This document shows, piece by piece, positions 42,770 through 50,263 of a DNA stretch of 64,000 bases. The stretch is from Hymenobacter rubidus. Lineage in GTDB: Bacteria; Bacteroidota; Bacteroidia; Cytophagales; Hymenobacteraceae. The DNA lies in assembly GCF_016734815.1 (NCBI RefSeq), contig NZ_JAERQF010000016.1, positions 44,849-108,848 on the forward strand, in the 5' to 3' direction. The notes under the pieces are model-generated. The model saw nothing but the letters and a program-made list of their open reading frames with translations, had not been told where the DNA came from and did no database searches. The position numbers and the translations under genes are program-made. How positions within the stretch are numbered: position 1 is the first letter of the stretch; each line of letters starts with the position of its first letter.

Positions 42770-43378
42770 CTACAGGCGCTTGAGGCCCGCGGTGGCGGCG
42801 GCATCGCCGGGCCGGATGAGCAGGGCCTTGGTGTAGAGGGCGCGGGCTTCGGCTTTTTTGCCAAGGTTGAGGTAGGCCCAGGCCAGGGAAAGGTTGGAGT
42901 CGTAATCGAACGGGTAGAGGTTGACCACGCGCTCGAAGTAGCGGGCGGCTTTGTCGTAGGTTTTGCGGTTGGAGTAGATGACGCCGGTCCAGTAGTTGGC
43001 CTGGGTATTCTGCGGGTCAATTTTGAGGATGTCCTGGTAGAGGTTCAGCATCTTCTCAATCTGGCCCAGCGAATTCAGCGGCTTCACCAGGCCGAACTTG
43101 GGCTCGACGGCGTAGGGGCGCTGCTCCACGGCCTTCTGGTAGTGGGCGGCGGCGGCGGTGTAGTTTTTGGCCAGGTAATAGAGCCAGCCCAGCCGCAGGT
43201 TCTGCTCGTAGGTGCCGGTGTAAATGGCCTTGATGGGGGCAATGGCGTCGGCGTAGTCGGCCTTGGCTTCGGCGGCGTAGCTGCTGGCAAAGGCCGAGGT
43301 CTGGTCGGCCTGGGCCCAGGCGCTGGCCGGGGCGGCGCAGACGAGCGTGGCAGAAAAGGTCAGCTTTACCAGGTCCAT
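42770..43378 (-). CDS. Exported tetratricopeptide-repeat protein
   Basis: The 202-residue protein has a signal peptide (LTFSATLVCAAPASAWAQ) and about four TPR units, for example LRLGWLYYLAKNYTAAAAHY, NYWTGVIYSNRKTYDKAARY and NLSLAWAYLNLGKKAEARAL. The gene overlaps the preceding TPR/beta-barrel gene by 13 bp and is the last gene of the PqqD/ATP-grasp cluster. It probably forms a periplasmic scaffold. It converges on the ACP-like gene, 12 bp away. Confidence 0.85.
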   Translation of the reverse strand: MDLVKLTFSATLVCAAPASAWAQADQTSAFASSYAAEAKADYADAIAPIKAIYTGTYEQNLRLGWLYYLAKNYTAAAAHYQKAVEQRPYAVEPKFGLVKPLNSLGQIEKMLNLYQDILKIDPQNTQANYWTGVIYSNRKTYDKAARYFERVVNLYPFDYDSNLSLAWAYLNLGKKAEARALYTKALLIRPGDAAATAGLKRL

Positions 43379-44622
43379 GCAAGGGCGGTACTAAGGGAAT
43401 ACAAAGAATAGGTGTTGCCGTTTACGGCGTCGCGGCGTTGCTCGGCGCCGTAGCCGAGGCGCCAGGACAGGGCGCGGCTCAGCAAAATAAGCAGATTGGC
43501 GCCCGCTCGCTGGCGCAGGGGGTCAAAGAGGTTGTAAACGTAGGTGCCATCCAGCTCGGCCAGCATGGGCACCTGGCCCAGGCCCCCAAAGGCTTCGAGC
43601 CAGGCTTTGCGGTGCAGCCGGCCGCCTATGCCCAGCACGCCGTTGGGGTAGCTGCGGCCGGCCGAGCGCACCACGCTGGCCCGCCCAAAGCTATACAGGC
43701 GCAGGTTGCCGAGGGGGTACACGGTCAGGCGCAGGTCGGTTTGGGCGCGGGCCGTGTCGGTGAGGGTGCCCACGAAGAAGCCGGCCTGCACCGTCCAGTA
43801 GGGCCGGCTGTAAGCCAGCGAGGCGTAGCCGAACTGGCCCGGCACCGCTTCCACGCGGCCCAGGTCGCTGTTGAGGTAGGTGAAGCCGACCTGGGCGCGC
43901 CAGCCCGGCGTTAGCTGCACGCCCAGCAAGGCGTGGTATTGGTTTTGGCGAACGGAATAACGCTCACCGAAGCGCGTGCGATGGAAATCGGGCAGCTCCA
44001 GGGTTTGGCCGAAGTGGGTGAAATCCTGCGTGAGGGTGAAGCGCGACCACAAGCGGCTGCTGACGCCCAGGCGCACCAACCCGGCATCGCCCCGGTGAAT
44101 GGTGTTGGTTTGCTGGCCGCTGGCTTCGAGCTCGACGCGGGTGAGGGCCTGAAAGGGCTTCAGGTGCAAGGGGCCCCGCAACGAGTCGGCCAGGCCGCGG
44201 GTTACCAAGGCGGCGGGGCCGGGCTGGTTCAGCTCTAGGTAGGCGAGGGCCAGGCCGTGGCGGGCGGTGCTGTCCATGGGATTTTCGCGCAGGGCGCGGC
44301 CGTAGTGGCGCAGGGCCAGGGCCGGCCGGTCCTGGGCCAGGGCGGCCTGGCCCAGGTGGCGGCGCAGAGCCGGGTAATCGGTACCTAGCCGGAGGGCAGC
44401 GCGGCCCACCGAGTCCAGCTCGGCCCAGCGGTACTGGGTGGCCAGGGCCTGGATGAGGCTGTCGGTGTAGGAAAAGCTGGTGAGTTGCTGGCCCTGCACC
44501 GGCGCCGCAGGCCACAGGCCGAGCCCCAGCAGCAACAGCAGGAGCAGGCACCAGTCCCTACGGCCGGTTCGGCTTGGCAAGGGCCAGCCGCTGCTGGCCC
44601 GCAAAAGGCATCCGTTTCTCAT
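43366..44622 (-). CDS. Outer-membrane protein with N-terminal TPR and C-terminal beta-barrel
   Basis: The ATG at 44622 overlaps the stop of the urea-transporter/M23 gene by 4 bp (ATGA), a sign of translational coupling, and gives 418 residues. A long signal segment (CLLLLLLLGLGLWPAAPVQG) is followed by TPR-like helices (GQAALAQDRPALALRHYGRA, HGLALAYLELNQPGPAALVT). From about residue 165 the sequence alternates as amphipathic strands typical of a barrel (YHALLGVQLTPGWRAQVGFT, YWTVQAGFFVGTLTDTARAQ, LYSLSTALAWTW at the end with a terminal aromatic). It probably forms the outer-membrane part of the cluster. Confidence 0.8.
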   Translation of the reverse strand: MRNGCLLRASSGWPLPSRTGRRDWCLLLLLLLGLGLWPAAPVQGQQLTSFSYTDSLIQALATQYRWAELDSVGRAALRLGTDYPALRRHLGQAALAQDRPALALRHYGRALRENPMDSTARHGLALAYLELNQPGPAALVTRGLADSLRGPLHLKPFQALTRVELEASGQQTNTIHRGDAGLVRLGVSSRLWSRFTLTQDFTHFGQTLELPDFHRTRFGERYSVRQNQYHALLGVQLTPGWRAQVGFTYLNSDLGRVEAVPGQFGYASLAYSRPYWTVQAGFFVGTLTDTARAQTDLRLTVYPLGNLRLYSFGRASVVRSAGRSYPNGVLGIGGRLHRKAWLEAFGGLGQVPMLAELDGTYVYNLFDPLRQRAGANLLILLSRALSWRLGYGAEQRRDAVNGNTYSLYSLSTALAWTW

Positions 44623-47000
44623 GCGCCGGCCACTGAAAACGTGAGGTTGACTTCGGCCTGGCCCCGGCGCACGCGCAGCTCCGCTAAGGCACCGTCCTGC
44701 ACCAGCAGCTCGGCCGTTTGGGTTTCGGTGATGCGGCCAAACGCGGCCACCGCCGTGCAGCTGCGCAGCCGCACGGCGCGGCCGGGCCAGCCGGGGGCAT
44801 CGGTTGCGGCTTCTTCCAGCGAAAACGTGGGTTTCAGAAACCGATAAAACGGCGCCAGCACATCCTGCGCCCAGGTCAGGGCCGGGTTTTTCACCACCGA
44901 CAGGGGGAACACGTCGTGCGTGGCCTGGCCCGGCAGGCTCACCAGCGGCACCCGGTAGGCGGCCTGGTAAAACAGGTACAGCCACGAGGCTTCGGACCCG
45001 TAAAAGGCCGTGAAATAAAACACCGATTCGTCGCCCCCGAAGTAGGCCACGGCGCCCGTGGTCAGGCAGCGCAGGTAGGGCAGGTTGTAGGCATCGGTGA
45101 GCACCTCCCAGCGCTGGGCGGGGGCCGTGGGCACGTCACTGTTGCGCACCTCCAGCGCGTAGCCGGGGGGCAGGCGCAAGGCTTGGCTCAGCGTGCGGTT
45201 GAAGGAGGGCGGGCTCACGGTTTCGCCCGCCACGGGCACGCTGAAGTGGCGGAGCTGAGCCTTCGGCACCGCTGCGGTTGGATGGGCCGGGGCGGGGCGG
45301 GGTGCTTTCACGGCTATGGATGCGTCCTGCTGCTCATCGGGTAGCACATCCCTCTTGAGGGAAGGCGTAACCGTCGAAAGGGTTGCTCCATCCCTCTTGA
45401 GGGATACGTCTTCCTTCGAGAGGTGTGCCGCAACTATTGGGAGGGAAGCGCAGGCCTCGGCCACGAAGTAGGCCAATGGGTAGGGCCGCGTGCGCGAACC
45501 CACGTAGGGCGTGGCCTGCACCTGGAAATGCAGGTGCGGCTCGGGCGAGCGGCCGGAGTTGCCGCAAGTGCCGATGATGTCGCCCCGTCGCACGTACTCG
45601 CCCACCTTCACCGGCACCGAGTGGGCCCGCAGGTGCGAGAGCTGAGTATAGAGGCCGGGCGCGTGGCGCAGCACCACGGTGTTGCCCCAGTTCTGGGCCG
45701 TGTTCACGTCGCCAATGGCGTTGTCTTCGATGTGTTGAATGACGTGTTCTACCACGCCGTCGGCGGGGGCCAGCACGGGCTTGTTGTAGGCGTAGAAGTC
45801 CGACACCGACAGGCCGGCGCCGTGCCAGGTGCGGCCGTCGGCATCGGCAATCACGAAGTCCAGGGCCTGGCCCCAGTCGCCCAGGTGGGTGGGGCCGCCG
45901 TCGAGGTAGCCCTGCGTGCACTGCCAGCTGCCTAGGAAGGGGAGGGTGAGGGCCACCGCGCCCTGGTGGGCCAGCCGCACGCGGTCGGTGGCGTAGGCGT
46001 AGAGGTTGCGCTCGGGCGAGTAGCGCTGCACGGGCGTGAGCACGAGGCCCGCGCCGGGCCGCTCGCGCAGCAGCAGCACGTACAGAAACAGCAGCGCCGT
46101 GCCGCAGTAGGGCAACGACAGGGCCGGCAGCCCCAGCCTGTCGAGCAGGGCCGTGCTGGCGGCCAGCCCCACTACCGTCACCAGCACGCTGCCCAGCGCC
46201 CAGCCGTAGCTGGCCACCGACGGGACGACGAACACGCCGCCCACCGCAATGGCCGCCACCATGTAGTTGGCCCCTAGGTTGTATTCGTTGATGCCGCCTG
46301 TCACCGGCCCGGTCAGCCCGGCCAGCGCATACGCCCCCGCAAACGCCAACACCGACAGCGAAAACGCAATGCGCGAGTGCCACAGCAGGCCCAGCGCCAC
46401 CAGCAGCCCCGCCGCCGCGCTGTCCTGAAACAGCACCGCGCCCAGTGCCCGCAGGTAGGTGGCCAGCAGCGGCGGCCAGGGCCAGTCGCCCACCCACTGC
46501 ACCACGCCCACCAGCCGGGGGCCGCCAATGGCGTACACTTCATTCAGCCAATAAACGGCGGCCTCGCCCGCCGCCAGGTGCAGCAGCGGGCCGCTGCCCA
46601 GCATCAGCAACCACACCGTGGCCAGGAAGGGCAGCGACAGAAACGGCAGCCCGCGCCCGCCCAACCAGCCGCCCAGCGCCACGCTCAGCAGCAGGGCCAT
46701 GCCCGCGCCCACCACCACCAGCCCCGCCAGCGGCCAGCCCGGCGCATAGCACGAGGCCAGCGCCAGCCCGGTCAGCAGGGGGTTGAAGCCGTAGGCGCCG
46801 GTATCGGTCCACTCCCGGTTGAAGCCCGCCAGCCGGGCCCCGCCCACCGCCAGCAGCACGCTGGCCAGCCCCGCCAGCCCGGCGGCCGGGTGGCTGAACG
46901 TGACCAGCAGCAGCAGCACGCCAAACCCGCGATGCTGCGAGAAGAACAGCATACTGTAGCTGTGCAGCACAGCGCGGAAGTAGGAGGCAGTAGCGGACAT
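44619..47000 (-). CDS. Urea transporter fused to M23 metallopeptidase
   Basis: The ATG at 47000 gives 793 residues; 23 codons upstream are encoded by a family C repeat. Residues about 10-330 are the urea transporter (UT) fold with the duplicated layout: TGAYGFNPLLTGLALASCYA, YLRALGAVLFQDSAAAGLLV, TGGINEYNLGANYMVAAIAV. Residues about 350-505 are an M23 (LytM/lysostaphin-type) domain with zinc ligands THLGDWGQALDF and PEPHLHFQVQ, and YVRRGDIIGTCGNSG between them. A low-complexity linker near 530-553 (SLKRD repeated) leads to a beta-rich C-terminal domain. The peptidase active site looks complete. Substrate of the transporter half is unproven. The gene lies in a cluster with ATP-grasp and PLP enzymes. 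Confidence 0.88.
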   Translation of the reverse strand: MSATASYFRAVLHSYSMLFFSQHRGFGVLLLLVTFSHPAAGLAGLASVLLAVGGARLAGFNREWTDTGAYGFNPLLTGLALASCYAPGWPLAGLVVVGAGMALLLSVALGGWLGGRGLPFLSLPFLATVWLLMLGSGPLLHLAAGEAAVYWLNEVYAIGGPRLVGVVQWVGDWPWPPLLATYLRALGAVLFQDSAAAGLLVALGLLWHSRIAFSLSVLAFAGAYALAGLTGPVTGGINEYNLGANYMVAAIAVGGVFVVPSVASYGWALGSVLVTVVGLAASTALLDRLGLPALSLPYCGTALLFLYVLLLRERPGAGLVLTPVQRYSPERNLYAYATDRVRLAHQGAVALTLPFLGSWQCTQGYLDGGPTHLGDWGQALDFVIADADGRTWHGAGLSVSDFYAYNKPVLAPADGVVEHVIQHIEDNAIGDVNTAQNWGNTVVLRHAPGLYTQLSHLRAHSVPVKVGEYVRRGDIIGTCGNSGRSPEPHLHFQVQATPYVGSRTRPYPLAYFVAEACASLPIVAAHLSKEDVSLKRDGATLSTVTPSLKRDVLPDEQQDASIAVKAPRPAPAHPTAAVPKAQLRHFSVPVAGETVSPPSFNRTLSQALRLPPGYALEVRNSDVPTAPAQRWEVLTDAYNLPYLRCLTTGAVAYFGGDESVFYFTAFYGSEASWLYLFYQAAYRVPLVSLPGQATHDVFPLSVVKNPALTWAQDVLAPFYRFLKPTFSLEEAATDAPGWPGRAVRLRSCTAVAAFGRITETQTAELLVQDGALAELRVRRGQAEVNLTFSVAGA

Positions 47001-47017
47001 AGTAGGTTTCGGCCTGG

Positions 47018-47148
47018 CGTCAACCTCACCCCCTGACCCCCTCTCCCGCGGAGAGGGGGCACCGGTCATGCAGCAGACGAGAATTGTGCTGAAATCGTCT
47101 GGCTCCCCATCTCCGCGGGAGAGAGGGACGGGGGGTGATGTGAACGTC
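47018..47148. repeat. Family C palindromic element, copy 3
   Basis: CAACCTCACCCCCTGACCCC at one end and GGGACGGGGGGTGATGTGAA at the other are imperfect inverse arms, with CTCTCCCGCGGAGAG palindromes inside. The edge next to 47000 resembles the leader of the actin-fold ATPase gene at 31648-31672. Confidence 0.7.
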
Positions 47149-47189
47149 AGGGGCTACAAGGTTTTCAAGAAAGGTATTTAGAACGATAC

Positions 47190-48536
47190 TCACGCCCGCA
47201 AGTGCGGCGGAACCTGCTCCAGTTGCTGCAAATACGCCAACGTTTCCGCCGCCCGAATCAGGTGCACCTGGCCGGCTTGGTCCAACATTACCACGTTGGG
47301 CCGCAGGTTGATGAACTGCTGCCACTGGCTCATGTTGTAGGCGCCTACTTTGTGCACTACCACGGTGTCGCCGGGCGCGAGCAGGGGCAGGGCAATACTT
47401 TCGCGCAGCATGTCGATGTTCATGCACAGCGGGCCGTAGAGCACGGTGGGCTCGGTTTGGTTAGAGAATTCGCGGGTGGGGCTGATGTGGTGGTCGTACC
47501 AAAAGGAGGTGAAGAGCAGGTTCACGCCAAAGTCGAGGATGGTGGCGCGGCGGCCATCGGCCAGGCGCTTGTTGGCCAGCACCGTGCCAATGAGCGAACC
47601 CGCGTCGTCGACCAGCGCCCGGCCGGCTTCCAGCACCAGCACCGGCAGCTCGCCGCTGCCGAAGCCCGCCCCCAGCAGGGCTCCGGCAATGGCTTCGGCG
47701 TACTCATCCAAGCTGGGCACGGTATCGGTGGCCGGCAGGTAGGCGCCTTTCAGGGTGTTGGTCGAAGGGAAACCGCCGCCCAGGTCGAGGTACTGAATGG
47801 TGGTGTGCAGCTCGCGTTGGCAGCGCAGGGCCAGCGCCGCCAGCTTGGCAGCGGCCGCGCCGTAGGCCGCCGCTTGCAGCACGTAGGTCCCAATGTGGCA
47901 GTGCAGGCCCACCAACTCCAGCTTCCCCGAGGCCACGATGCGACCCAGCGCCTGCCAGGCCTCGCCGTTCTCCAGGTTGAAGCCGAACCGGTCCCACTGC
48001 GGCACGATGCCGGCGTCGAGGTTCACGCGCAGGGCTACGCGGGGCCGGACGGCGCGGCCGGCGGCCACGTCCAACAGCAGGTGCAGCTCGTCGGCATTAT
48101 CGAGGTGAATGACGGCCCCGACGGCGCAGGCGCGCTCCAAGTCGGACCGCCGCTTCCCCGGCCCGTTGAAAAGGATGTGCGGGCCGGGCACGCCGTTAAG
48201 CAGCGCCTTTTCCAGCTCCATGCCGCTCACTACCTCCGCCCACGCGCCCTCCTGGTGGAAGGTGCGGCACACCGCGTTCAAGTAGTTCGTCTTGTACGAC
48301 CAGGCCAACTGCACCTGCGGGTAACGGGTGCCAAAGGCCCGCATGGCCGCTTGGTAGCTGCGCCGCAGCTGCCGCTCGCTCAGCACAAACAAAGGCGAGC
48401 CGAACCGGGCCACCAATTCCTCCACCAGTACCCCATCCAAGGCCGTGACCGGCCGGGCACCCGCGCGCGGCCCGAACTTATTGAGCGCGCCGGCCGTGAG
48501 CTTGCGGATGGTAGGACGTTCGTAGGGTTGTTTCAT
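47190..48536 (-). CDS. Fold-type III PLP-dependent decarboxylase, LysA-like
   Basis: This 448-residue enzyme resembles diaminopimelate, ornithine and arginine decarboxylases. The PLP lysine is in LAWSYKTNYLNAVC, with the barrel motifs FNGPGKRRSDLERAC, LHCHIGTYVLQAAAYG, YLDLGGGFPS, LVLEAGRALVDDAGSLIGTV (EAGR where EPGR is usual) and LYGPLCMNIDMLRE with the C-terminal-domain Cys. The substrate is probably an amino acid or amino-acid conjugate made by the neighbouring ATP-grasp enzyme. Context with a PqqD-like protein argues against housekeeping LysA. Expression is likely from an operon on the minus strand. Confidence 0.85.
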   Translation of the reverse strand: MKQPYERPTIRKLTAGALNKFGPRAGARPVTALDGVLVEELVARFGSPLFVLSERQLRRSYQAAMRAFGTRYPQVQLAWSYKTNYLNAVCRTFHQEGAWAEVVSGMELEKALLNGVPGPHILFNGPGKRRSDLERACAVGAVIHLDNADELHLLLDVAAGRAVRPRVALRVNLDAGIVPQWDRFGFNLENGEAWQALGRIVASGKLELVGLHCHIGTYVLQAAAYGAAAAKLAALALRCQRELHTTIQYLDLGGGFPSTNTLKGAYLPATDTVPSLDEYAEAIAGALLGAGFGSGELPVLVLEAGRALVDDAGSLIGTVLANKRLADGRRATILDFGVNLLFTSFWYDHHISPTREFSNQTEPTVLYGPLCMNIDMLRESIALPLLAPGDTVVVHKVGAYNMSQWQQFINLRPNVVMLDQAGQVHLIRAAETLAYLQQLEQVPPHLRA

Positions 48537-48548
48537 GGGTGGGATGGA

Positions 48549-48655
48549 AGAACGTCATGCAGAGCGCAGCGAAGCATCTTTACCGCAGTAGTAATCCAGT
48601 CAATTGAGTTAGTATCGAGGTAAAGATGCTTCGCTGCGCTCTGCATGACGTTCTT
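48549..48655. repeat. Family A palindromic element A8
   Basis: AGAACGTCATGCAGAGCGCA and TGCGCTCTGCATGACGTTCT are the arms, extended by GCGAAGCATCTTTACC / GGTAAAGATGCTTCGC (with small changes). It lies between the ATP-grasp and decarboxylase genes. Confidence 0.8.
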
Positions 48656-48666
48656 TTAACGAGGCG

Positions 48667-49725
48667 TCAAAGTTCGCCCAGCGCCGCCACTTCCTGAAAG
48701 GCGGTGTAGTCCGTAATCAAGTCCCAGGCGTAGCGCACGAACATCTTGCCCACGGCATATTCTTCCATCATCGGTACGGGCAGGCCCAGGGCCAGCCGGA
48801 GCAGGGCAGCGGGCTGGTTCTGGCCGGCGGCGGCGGTGAGGTATATCCAGGCCGGGAAGCGCGGGTTGATTTCCATGATGAACAACTCGTCGGCCGTCGT
48901 GCGCATGATTTCCAGCTCGAAGCCGCCGCGCCACTTGGTGGCCTCGGCAAAGCAGCGGGCCAGGGCCAGCAGGGCTTCGTCTTCGAGGGTGATGCCGGCC
49001 CATGCCTTGCCTTTGTCGGTGATGGTGAGCTTGCGCATGGGCACCACGCTCAGCGCGCGGCCGTGCCCGTCGCCCAGCCCGGCAATGTTAATTTCCTGCC
49101 CCGCCACAAACTGCTGCGCGATGAGCGGCACGCCCCACTGCCCGCTCAAGCGCCCAAACGCCTGCTCGGCCTGGGCCAGCGAGTGCACCACGGCGGCATC
49201 GTAGTAGCGGCCTTTCAGCACCAGCGGCCAGCCCAACGCTTCGGCAGCGGCCCCGATTCCGGCCAGATTATAGAGCGCCTGACTGGCCGGCACCCGCAGC
49301 CCGTGCGTGGTCCCAAAGGCCGGTAGGTTGAGCTTGTCGCGCGCTTCGAGCTGCGCCAGCGTGGGCAAAAACGTGTGAATGCCCAGCGCCTGCAGCTGCG
49401 GGGCCAGCTTGATGAAGTTGAACAGCTCGGCGTCGAAGTTGGGAATGAGCACGGCCACGTCCTCCTGCTCCCGGATGTATTGCAGGCGCTCCAGCAGCGC
49501 CGCCGTGCCGGCCGTGGGGTAGGGCAGCTGGTACGTTTTGTCCACCAGCTCGCGCAGGTAGATGCCCGGTTCCAGCGCCTCGTAGCTCAGCCCGATGATG
49601 CGCAGGTCGAAGTCCACCGTTTCGCGCAGGGCGCGGATGACGGCCACGCCGGGGCCGGGGCTGTCGGTGGCATTAAGGCCGGTTACGGCCACGGTCAGGC
49701 GCGGGCGGGTGGGAGGGAGGAGCAC
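48667..49725 (-). CDS. ATP-grasp ligase
   Basis: A GTG at 49725 is taken as start (352 residues), because upstream codons are encoded by a tandem repeat element and the conserved domain begins LTVAVTGLNATDSPGPGVAV. The pre-ATP-grasp domain is followed by ATP-grasp motifs: WPLVLKGRYYDAAVVHSLAQ, PLIAQQFVAGQEINIAGLGD, and the metal-binding FELEIMRTTADELFIMEINP with RFPAWIYLTAAAGQNQPAAL. Such enzymes join a carboxylate to an amine through an acyl phosphate. Neighbours (PqqD-like, decarboxylase, exporter and peptidase) suggest a peptide or modified amino acid pathway. The start is uncertain. Confidence 0.82.
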   Translation of the reverse strand: MLLPPTRPRLTVAVTGLNATDSPGPGVAVIRALRETVDFDLRIIGLSYEALEPGIYLRELVDKTYQLPYPTAGTAALLERLQYIREQEDVAVLIPNFDAELFNFIKLAPQLQALGIHTFLPTLAQLEARDKLNLPAFGTTHGLRVPASQALYNLAGIGAAAEALGWPLVLKGRYYDAAVVHSLAQAEQAFGRLSGQWGVPLIAQQFVAGQEINIAGLGDGHGRALSVVPMRKLTITDKGKAWAGITLEDEALLALARCFAEATKWRGGFELEIMRTTADELFIMEINPRFPAWIYLTAAAGQNQPAALLRLALGLPVPMMEEYAVGKMFVRYAWDLITDYTAFQEVAALGEL

Positions 49726-49736
49726 AGGGTTTATAG

Positions 49737-49856
49737 AGACATGAGACGTGAGACGTGAGACACGAGACATGAGACGCGAGACATGAGAAGTAAGAAAGAA
49801 GGGAGGCGCGTGCATTCTCATGTCTCGCATCTCACGTCTCATGTCTCGTGTCAAAA
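49737..49856. repeat. Family E repeat: GAGACATGAGACGTGAGAC units in inverted orientation
   Basis: On the left, several imperfect copies of GAGACGTGAGACATGAGACG are joined; after a 40-bp spacer (49785-49820) comes the inverse TCTCATGTCTCGCATCTCAC. The element separates the ATP-grasp and PqqD-like genes and could be read as an N-terminal extension of the ATP-grasp protein. Confidence 0.7.
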
Positions 49857-49860
49857 CAAG

Positions 49861-50100
49861 TCAATCCAACAAGTTGAATTCGCGCAGCTGGGCGAGCAGG
49901 TCGTCCCAGTCTTTTTCCAGCTGGCCGGGGGCTACGTCGTAGTGCTCCAGAATGTCGGCCTTGATGGCGGCGGCATCCTGCCCGTCCTTAACGCGGGCCA
50001 GGATATCGGCCGCCAGCGGATTGGCCGAGAAGGAGTCGCCCGTCGCGGGGTTGAAGATAAAGCCGGACTCGCTGGTGGCAATGTTCTTTTTGAGCTTCAT
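49861..50100 (-). CDS. PqqD-like peptide-binding protein
   Basis: The 79-residue protein matches the PqqD fold well: SESGFIFNPATGDSFSANPL, ADILARVKDGQDAAAIKADI and a final helix VEKDWDDLL-like (QLEKDWDDLLAQLREFNLLD). PqqD proteins are small chaperones that hold a precursor peptide for a modifying enzyme; related forms occur beside ATP-grasp and HPr-kinase-like genes. Here it is the first gene of a run with an ATP-grasp ligase, so it may deliver or be a substrate. No precursor peptide gene was recognised nearby. Confidence 0.85.
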   Translation of the reverse strand: MKLKKNIATSESGFIFNPATGDSFSANPLAADILARVKDGQDAAAIKADILEHYDVAPGQLEKDWDDLLAQLREFNLLD

Positions 50101-50148
50101 AGCAGGAACGGGAAGGTAAGCAGGAGTTGAAAGAAGAAGGCGTTGGCT

Positions 50149-50253
50149 TCTGTCATCCTGAGCGCAGCGAAGGACCTTATCACCGCTGAACGGCGTGCAG
50201 TGATTACTACGTCAAACGTGATAAGGTCCTTCGCTGCGCTCAGGATGACAGAA
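50149..50253. repeat. Family A palindromic element A9
   Basis: TTCTGTCATCCTGAGCGCAG and CTGCGCTCAGGATGACAGAA are the arms, extended by CGAAGGACCTTATCAC / GTGATAAGGTCCTTCG. It lies between the T9SS type B protein gene and the PqqD-like gene. Confidence 0.8.
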
Positions 50254-50263
50254 TGGTAAAAAC

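Noticed and set aside
47190..48536. Calling this gene lysA (diaminopimelate decarboxylase)
   Set aside because: The fold and motifs fit the wider family, but EAGR replaces EPGR and the context is a PqqD/ATP-grasp cluster, so the substrate is left open.
49737..49856. Short repeated units that look at first like a CRISPR array
   Set aside because: Units of GAGACATGAGACG type are adjacent and degenerate, without unique spacers of constant length, and are mirrored as an inverted repeat. No cas genes are present.
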